The position numbers and the translations under genes were made by a program. Below are positions 16,598-20,322 of a DNA stretch of 20,322 bases, in pieces (position 1 is the stretch's first letter; each line of letters opens with the position of its first letter). The notes below the pieces were generated by a model, which saw only the letters and a program-made list of their open reading frames with translations, was not told the DNA's origin and made no database searches. Source of the DNA: an uncultured Clostridia bacterium (GTDB lineage Bacteria > Bacillota > Clostridia > Christensenellales > UBA1242); NCBI GenBank assembly GCA_947303145.1, contig CAMYXB010000006.1, positions 1 through 20,322 on the forward strand, read 5' to 3'.

Positions 16598-17686
16598 TTA
16601 TTCAGGAAATAATATCTCACATATTCTATCTTTGAGCATATCTATATTTACATTATTCTTGGCACTAACGAGAATGGCATTTTCTGGCACTTCAAAGAGC
16701 CTGCCCATTTTGTCAAACTTATTATAGACCACAATTTGTGGAATCTTGTCGGCACCAATTTCGTGCAAAACATCTTGAACTACAGCAATCTTGTCTAAAT
16801 AATTTTTATCAGACAAATCTACCACATGAATAAGCAAGTCCGCACCGCAAGTCTCCTCTAGAGTGGCATTGAAAGCCTGAATAAAGGCATGCGGAAGTCT
16901 GTCTATAAAACCGACTGTATCTGTGAGCATAATCTTTTTGTTGGGCCCAAGATACAACATTCTGGAGGTAGTATCAAGAGTAGCAAACAAAAGGTCATCG
17001 GCATATATTCCCGCCTTAGTTATGGTGTTCATAAGGGTAGATTTTCCAGCATTGGTGTAGCCGACCAGTGCCACTTGCTTGACCATATTCTTGGCCCTCT
17101 CACTCTTTTGAAGCATACGCTGATTTTTTACTTTAATAAGTTCTCTCTCAAGTTTAAGTATATCATTTTTGATAGTTCTCTTGTCGAGTTCTAGTTTAGT
17201 CTCGCCGGGGCCTCTCATGCCCACTCCTCCACCAAATCTGCCTATGCTACCACTCACACTACTAAGTCTTGGCAAGGAATATTTGAGTTGAGCCAATTTG
17301 ACCTGCAGTCTCCCCTCGCTACTTTTCGCCCTTGAAGCGAAAATGTCTAAGATAAGCATGGACCTATCTATCACCTTGACAGAGCAAGCAGAGGATATAT
17401 TGCTCATCTGTGAGCCGGAGAGTTCTGTATCCACCACAACAACATCGGCACTAAGTGCTGAAACAAGGGTGGCTATCTCTTCCACCTTGCCAGAGCCAAG
17501 AAGTGTGGCAGGGTTGATTTCCTTAATATTTTGCGTAGTGCTAGCCACCACTTCAAGATTCGCTGTATGACAAAGGCTAGTCAACTCCTCCAGTTCCTTA
17601 TCGAAGTCAAACTTTGATTCGTTAAAATTGACGCCTACGATTATAGCTTTTTCTTTAATTTCAATATTTTCACTTATTTTTTTCAT
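16598..17686 (-). CDS. hflX: GTPase HflX (ribosome-associated, ObgE-HflX family)
   Basis: Binds the 50S subunit and, in studied bacteria, splits stalled or hibernating ribosomes. At 362 residues it is on the short side for the family. The N-terminal HflX domain includes NPATLLGSGKVEEI and ILDIFASRAKSSEGRLQVKL. A Gly-rich linker follows (GRFGGGVGMRGPGETKLELD). G-domain motifs are G1 GYTNAGKS (209-216), G2 around ATLDTT (235-240), G3 DTVGF (256-260), G4 NKFD (322-325) and G5 SAK (341-343). The protein ends at the G domain with little C-terminal extension. The ATG at 17684-17686 has no Shine-Dalgarno sequence, and a promoter sits immediately upstream, so translation may be leaderless. It faces the Cys-rich gene and shares its terminator. 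Confidence 0.97.
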   Translation of the reverse strand: MKKISENIEIKEKAIIVGVNFNESKFDFDKELEELTSLCHTANLEVVASTTQNIKEINPATLLGSGKVEEIATLVSALSADVVVVDTELSGSQMSNISSACSVKVIDRSMLILDIFASRAKSSEGRLQVKLAQLKYSLPRLSSVSGSIGRFGGGVGMRGPGETKLELDKRTIKNDILKLERELIKVKNQRMLQKSERAKNMVKQVALVGYTNAGKSTLMNTITKAGIYADDLLFATLDTTSRMLYLGPNKKIMLTDTVGFIDRLPHAFIQAFNATLEETCGADLLIHVVDLSDKNYLDKIAVVQDVLHEIGADKIPQIVVYNKFDKMGRLFEVPENAILVSAKNNVNIDMLKDRICEILFPE

Positions 17687-17693
17687 ACATATA

Positions 17694-17721
17694 ATATTAT
17701 CACAAAAGAGATGTAAGTCAA
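17694..17721 (-). promoter_or_regulatory. Predicted hflX promoter, nearly abutting the start codon
   Basis: On the minus strand TTGACT (17716-17721), a 16-base spacer and TAATAT (17694-17699). Only seven bases separate the -10 from the hflX ATG, so the start site would fall at or next to the A of ATG. The -10 matches the consensus at four of six positions. Confidence 0.5.
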
Positions 17722-17768
17722 AATGATTTTATTTCTACTCACTTTTTAATGACTATCATATAAAAAAT

Positions 17769-17789
17769 CATTTTTTTTACATAAAAATG
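17769..17789 (-). terminator. Probable AT-rich terminator after the lipoprotein gene
   Basis: Arms CATTTTT (17769-17775) and AAAAATG (17783-17789) with a seven-base loop. On the minus strand they are followed by ATTTTTTA. It lies about 30 bp after the lipoprotein stop. The stem is short and AT-rich, so it may be weak. Confidence 0.45.
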
Positions 17790-17820
17790 GTGTTTTTTTG
17801 ATGAAAAAAGATAATTTTTG

Positions 17821-18486
17821 TTATTTTTGCACTACTTCGCCACTATTTACATCTATAAGACAACCAACGACCTCTCCACCGTTAGACACAGCTAAAATGT
17901 AAAAATAAACATTTTTTTCATCTCTACTATCTGCAACGAGTTTTATATAGACCTCACCGCATGACTGACTTGAAAACATTTTTTCTAAATCTGCTTTATG
18001 CGTCATTATAAATATGTTGAGCGCCTTAGATGAAGTGATAGCCCAAGATGATGAGATAAGGTCTAATGTAATCTCATCAAAATTGGAGATTGTGAGAAAT
18101 ATTTGATTACATTCAACGATTTTTTCTCCAATATCTGCTACATAAGTGGAGTCAAAGGGATTTATTTCCATATTGCCATTATAAGTCTTATCCATAACTT
18201 TGAGCGAATATGTGGGATTTTTGCCAAGGTCTAAATTAGTTTTTACAACAAGAACGCCATATTCCACAAGAGGAGATGATATGCCGTCCATGATATAAGT
18301 CTCCTCCCTCACCCCATCAGTGAAAGACGCATATATATTCTCTTGTCGTGCGACATAAAGATGTTCCCTAGTTTCACTGATATTATTTGATATAATTTCT
18401 TCTATACTTTTCTTACACGAAATAGATGAGACAGCGACAAAGAAGATAAAAAAGACTATGCAAAAATATTTCAAAAAACTTTTCAT
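17821..18486 (-). CDS. Putative lipoprotein of unknown function (221 aa)
   Basis: Not a family I recognise. From the chosen ATG the protein begins MKSFLKYFCIVFFIFFVAV and then SSISCKK, a lipoprotein-type signal peptide with C24 as the likely lipidated residue; the -3 Ser makes the lipobox slightly non-consensus. The mature part (about 198 residues) looks mixed alpha/beta. Its last strand, GGEVVGCLIDVNSGEVVQK, loosely recalls a PepSY-type ending (weak). A longer in-frame version reaches 18579, but its first 31 codons would run through a promoter and a terminator hairpin, so the ATG at 18484-18486 is preferred. No Shine-Dalgarno sequence is visible, and the ATG lies in a perfect hairpin. It lies downstream of rpiB but has its own promoter. 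Confidence 0.75.
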   Translation of the reverse strand: MKSFLKYFCIVFFIFFVAVSSISCKKSIEEIISNNISETREHLYVARQENIYASFTDGVREETYIMDGISSPLVEYGVLVVKTNLDLGKNPTYSLKVMDKTYNGNMEINPFDSTYVADIGEKIVECNQIFLTISNFDEITLDLISSSWAITSSKALNIFIMTHKADLEKMFSSQSCGEVYIKLVADSRDEKNVYFYILAVSNGGEVVGCLIDVNSGEVVQK

Positions 18487-18502
18487 ATAAAGATATATGA
18501 AA
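18481..18502 (-). promoter_or_regulatory. Perfect hairpin over the lipoprotein start codon
   Basis: Nine-bp arms TTTCATATA (18481-18489) and TATATGAAA (18494-18502) with a four-base loop. In the mRNA the AUG is in the 3' arm. It could be a weak RNA switch or a DNA operator just downstream of the -10; it is AU-rich and therefore thermally weak. Confidence 0.4.
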
Positions 18503-18513
18503 TGTATGGGTGA

Positions 18514-18522
18514 ATTATAACA
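18514..18522 (-). promoter_or_regulatory. Predicted extended -10 promoter of the lipoprotein gene
   Basis: TGTTATAAT on the minus strand: TATAAT (18514-18519) with the TG extension, in T-rich DNA without a clear -35. It lies about 28 bp upstream of the ATG, giving a leader of about 20 nt. Confidence 0.5.
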
Positions 18523-18537
18523 AATAAAAAATATATA

Positions 18538-18574
18538 AAAAAAGTTAAAAAATACTTGTTTTTCTAACTTTTTT
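18538..18574 (-). terminator. Probable terminator of hisS-rpiB
   Basis: AT-rich hairpin: outer arms AAAAAAGTTA and TAACTTTTTT (10 bp), then one unpaired base and an inner AAAAA/TTTTT stem around a six-base loop. It lies about 30 bp after the rpiB stop and is followed by T-rich DNA on the minus strand. The core has only one G-C pair, so its strength is uncertain. Confidence 0.5.
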
Positions 18575-18606
18575 ACCATAAAATTTTAATTATTTACACA
18601 AATATG

Positions 18607-19035
18607 TCATTTTATTTCTATTTCGTCCATTCTTCTCTTATATTTGCCCGACAGAGATTTGGTGGAGATAAGTGCATTTATCATTCTTATGGCATCATCT
18701 ATGGAAGTGGAGCCAGAAAGAGATAAGGCATTGATAGCGTTGTGCTGTCTAGCTTTTATCACTTCCTCCTCGCTATGACCTAAAATACATCTAATGCCTA
18801 AATGCTTGTTAAGTCCAATATTCATACCTACACCTGAGCCACACACTGCCACAATAAATGCGGTGGGGTTTTTGTCAAAATTATCTCGCATGAGCATGAC
18901 ATATTTTGAAAAATCGTCATTTTTATCAAAACTGAGCGCTCCGCAATCTACAATGTCATATTGGTTCTCTAGACTTAGTTTTATTTCCTCTTTGAGTTCA
19001 AAACCTGCATGGTCACTGCCTAATATTATCAACAT
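18607..19035 (-). CDS. rpiB: RpiB/LacAB-family sugar-phosphate isomerase, probably ribose-5-phosphate isomerase B
   Basis: Interconverts ribose-5-phosphate and ribulose-5-phosphate in the pentose phosphate pathway (by family). It has 142 residues. Visible family motifs are SDHAGFELKEEI (D8, H9), the active-site loop CGSGVGMNIGLNK with the catalytic Cys at 65, GIR (80-82), and RQHNAINALSLSG with H98. Departures from the common pattern are Ser67 in place of the usual Thr of CGTGIG, and DDFSKYV where a DYPDYA-like segment is normal. The substrate may therefore differ (another pentose or an allose-type phosphate). The start ATG overlaps the hisS stop by 7 bp (ATGTTGA), with GGAG upstream inside hisS, so translation is coupled. 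Confidence 0.88.
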   Translation of the reverse strand: MLIILGSDHAGFELKEEIKLSLENQYDIVDCGALSFDKNDDFSKYVMLMRDNFDKNPTAFIVAVCGSGVGMNIGLNKHLGIRCILGHSEEEVIKARQHNAINALSLSGSTSIDDAIRMINALISTKSLSGKYKRRMDEIEIK

Positions 19036-20261
19036 AATTTCTCCAACTTCTTAATCTCTCCGTCACAAAATGCATAGTAGCTAAAGCCACTCTCCTCCAA
19101 CTTAGATAATTGTTTGCCTAGTTTCTTTAATTTAATACATAATGTGGTGTTGTATATTTTGGACAATTCTTTAGACATTTTCATAGCCGAAAGAAATTCT
19201 CCTTCGTCATAGATAATGGCAAGTCTTTCTTTGGAAAAACTGCTCTCATCTATATTATCCCTAAGCATATCATATATTCTTTCAAATCCAATGCTGAAGC
19301 CCACAGCAGGGACTTCTTCTCCACAAAATTTCCCAACAAGTCCATCATATCTACCACCACCAGCAATGGAACAATGATAACTATTGCTCCTTATCTCATA
19401 AATGGTGCCTGTATAGTATCCCTGTCCTCTAACTAATGACAAGTCGAAAACTATATCATATACCCCACATGATAGTTCCTTTACGCAATCTATGATATAT
19501 TTTATCCCATCTATCTCGTCACATGAACCGAGCATCTCACTCAAAGAGGACAAGTCTCTTGGCATATTACTCAAAAATTCTACAAAATGAGAAACTATAT
19601 TTTTGTCAAAGCCCTTTGAAATAAGTTCATCACTTACTCCATCAAGTCCTATCTTGTCCAGTTTATCAAAAGTGATGCAGACACTGTCAAAATCTTCTTC
19701 CTTAAAATCTAGATATGACAATACTTTCCTAAGTAGTGCTCTGTCATTTATCGCCACTGTGAAATCTTTTATCCCTAGTTCGATAAGGGCCTGAGATGTG
19801 GTATCAATAAGTTCTATTTCGCAGTCTCTGCTATTACTGCCAATGATGTCTATATCGCATTGAACGAATTCTCTATTTCTTCCTTTTTGAGGACGTTCTG
19901 CTCTATAGACTCTGCCCATTTGAATAACTTTGAATGGGCTGGGCAGATACGCCTTGTGCTGTGCATAAAAGCGAGAAAGAGGAAGAGTGAGGTCATATCT
20001 TAAGCCCATATCACACAGATTGTCTCCATTCTCCATGGCGGACTGAAGTCTCTCTCCTCTTTTCATTATTTTGAAAATAAGGGCAAGATTGTCCCCTCCA
20101 TCACTATGCTCGAGATTTTCAATATCCTCCAAAATAGGCGTATATATTCTCTCAAAGCCTCGAGAGGAATACACTGATAATATTTTATCCTGAATATAGT
20201 CTCTTATCTTTGTTTCCTTAGGCAAATAATCACAAGTGCCTTTTACGCTGGTTAGTTTCAT
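19029..20261 (-). CDS. hisS: Histidine--tRNA ligase (HisRS)
   Basis: Class II aminoacyl-tRNA synthetase charging tRNA-His. It has 410 residues from the chosen start. Motif 2 is VYRAERPQKGRNREFVQCDIDIIG (Arg/Glu around 120-122). The histidine-binding motifs are LVRGQGYYTGT (276-286) and GGGRYDG (301-307). The text around LRYDLTLPLSRFYA, QCDIDIIG, NDRALL and FDKLDKIG is closer to the eukaryotic/alphaproteobacterial-type HisRS than to the E. coli or Bacillus type. The C-terminal anticodon-binding domain is short: the protein stops at CDGEIKKLEKLC, without the usual final strand and helix. The ATG at 20259-20261 follows AAAGGA by seven bases; an in-frame TTG at 20267 is not favoured. Co-transcribed with rpiB. 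Confidence 0.96.
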   Translation of the reverse strand: MKLTSVKGTCDYLPKETKIRDYIQDKILSVYSSRGFERIYTPILEDIENLEHSDGGDNLALIFKIMKRGERLQSAMENGDNLCDMGLRYDLTLPLSRFYAQHKAYLPSPFKVIQMGRVYRAERPQKGRNREFVQCDIDIIGSNSRDCEIELIDTTSQALIELGIKDFTVAINDRALLRKVLSYLDFKEEDFDSVCITFDKLDKIGLDGVSDELISKGFDKNIVSHFVEFLSNMPRDLSSLSEMLGSCDEIDGIKYIIDCVKELSCGVYDIVFDLSLVRGQGYYTGTIYEIRSNSYHCSIAGGGRYDGLVGKFCGEEVPAVGFSIGFERIYDMLRDNIDESSFSKERLAIIYDEGEFLSAMKMSKELSKIYNTTLCIKLKKLGKQLSKLEESGFSYYAFCDGEIKKLEKLC

Positions 20262-20288
20262 ACTCAATTCCTTTTATGTATAGAAACT

Positions 20289-20317
20289 ATTCTATCATCT
20301 ATTTTCCAATTAGACAA
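20289..20317 (-). promoter_or_regulatory. Predicted promoter of hisS-rpiB
   Basis: On the minus strand TTGTCT (20312-20317), 17 bases, then TAGAAT (20289-20294), about 28 bp before the hisS ATG. If this is the start site, the leader is about 20 nt and leaves no room for a T-box riboswitch. Confidence 0.55.
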
Positions 20318-20322
20318 CTAAT

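Noticed and set aside
18487..18579. A 31-residue N-terminal extension of the lipoprotein
   Set aside because: It would place a promoter -10 and a terminator hairpin inside the coding sequence and bury the signal peptide.
20262..20322. T-box riboswitch upstream of hisS
   Set aside because: A promoter with 17-bp spacing lies only about 28 bp from the ATG, and no T-box sequence or antiterminator is visible in the 61 bp available.
1..20322. CRISPR arrays, insertion sequences, phage genes, tRNA or rRNA genes, alternative genetic code
   Set aside because: No regularly spaced repeats, transposase or integrase motifs, or tRNA-like folds were seen, and TGA serves as a stop in dprA, hisS and rpiB.

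Overview
The window is a 20.3 kb piece of a low-GC bacterial chromosome, most likely a Firmicutes (Clostridia-like) lineage. The basis is AT-rich intergenic DNA, AGGAGG-type ribosome binding sites, sigma-A-like promoters, intrinsic terminators, and the gene order comM-dprA-topA-hslV-hslU, which resembles the Bacillus dprA-topA-clpQ-clpY neighbourhood. TGA is used as a normal stop (dprA, hisS, rpiB), so the genetic code is standard. Species-level placement is not possible from the sequence alone.

Layout. Every gene but one is read on the minus strand, so the biological order runs from right to left. (1) hisS and rpiB overlap by 7 bp, have a promoter at 20289-20317 and end at an AT-rich hairpin. 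(2) A small unrecognised lipoprotein gene has its own extended -10 promoter. (3) hflX, a ribosome-associated GTPase, has a promoter so close to its ATG that the mRNA may be leaderless. (4) A 69-codon Cys/Gly-rich membrane-peptide gene at 16340-16549 is the only plus-strand gene. It converges on hflX and shares a bidirectional terminator with it. (5) A 548 bp AT-rich regulatory region separates it from (6) a 1373-residue secreted, C-terminally membrane-anchored Ig-like surface protein. That gene's promoter carries a perfect palindrome inside the -35/-10 spacer. (7) A uvrB-uvrA operon has a good promoter and terminator. (8) The operon comM-dprA-topA-hslV-hslU runs off the left edge, with hslU truncated by the window.

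Functional themes. The left half is DNA processing: nucleotide excision repair (UvrB/UvrA), handling of incoming DNA (ComM/YifB and DprA), supercoil relaxation (TopA), and the HslUV protease. The right half holds translation-linked housekeeping (HisRS, HflX), a pentose-phosphate isomerase, and three cell-envelope or unknown products: the lipoprotein, the Cys-rich peptide and the large surface protein.

I see no CRISPR array, phage, transposon, tRNA or rRNA, and no clear candidate for a new multi-gene defence system. The least ordinary parts are the Cys-rich micro-gene with its palindrome-bearing leader, the palindrome in the surface-protein promoter, the apparently leaderless hflX, the lipoprotein whose start codon sits in a perfect hairpin, and a HisRS of an unusual, eukaryote-like subtype.
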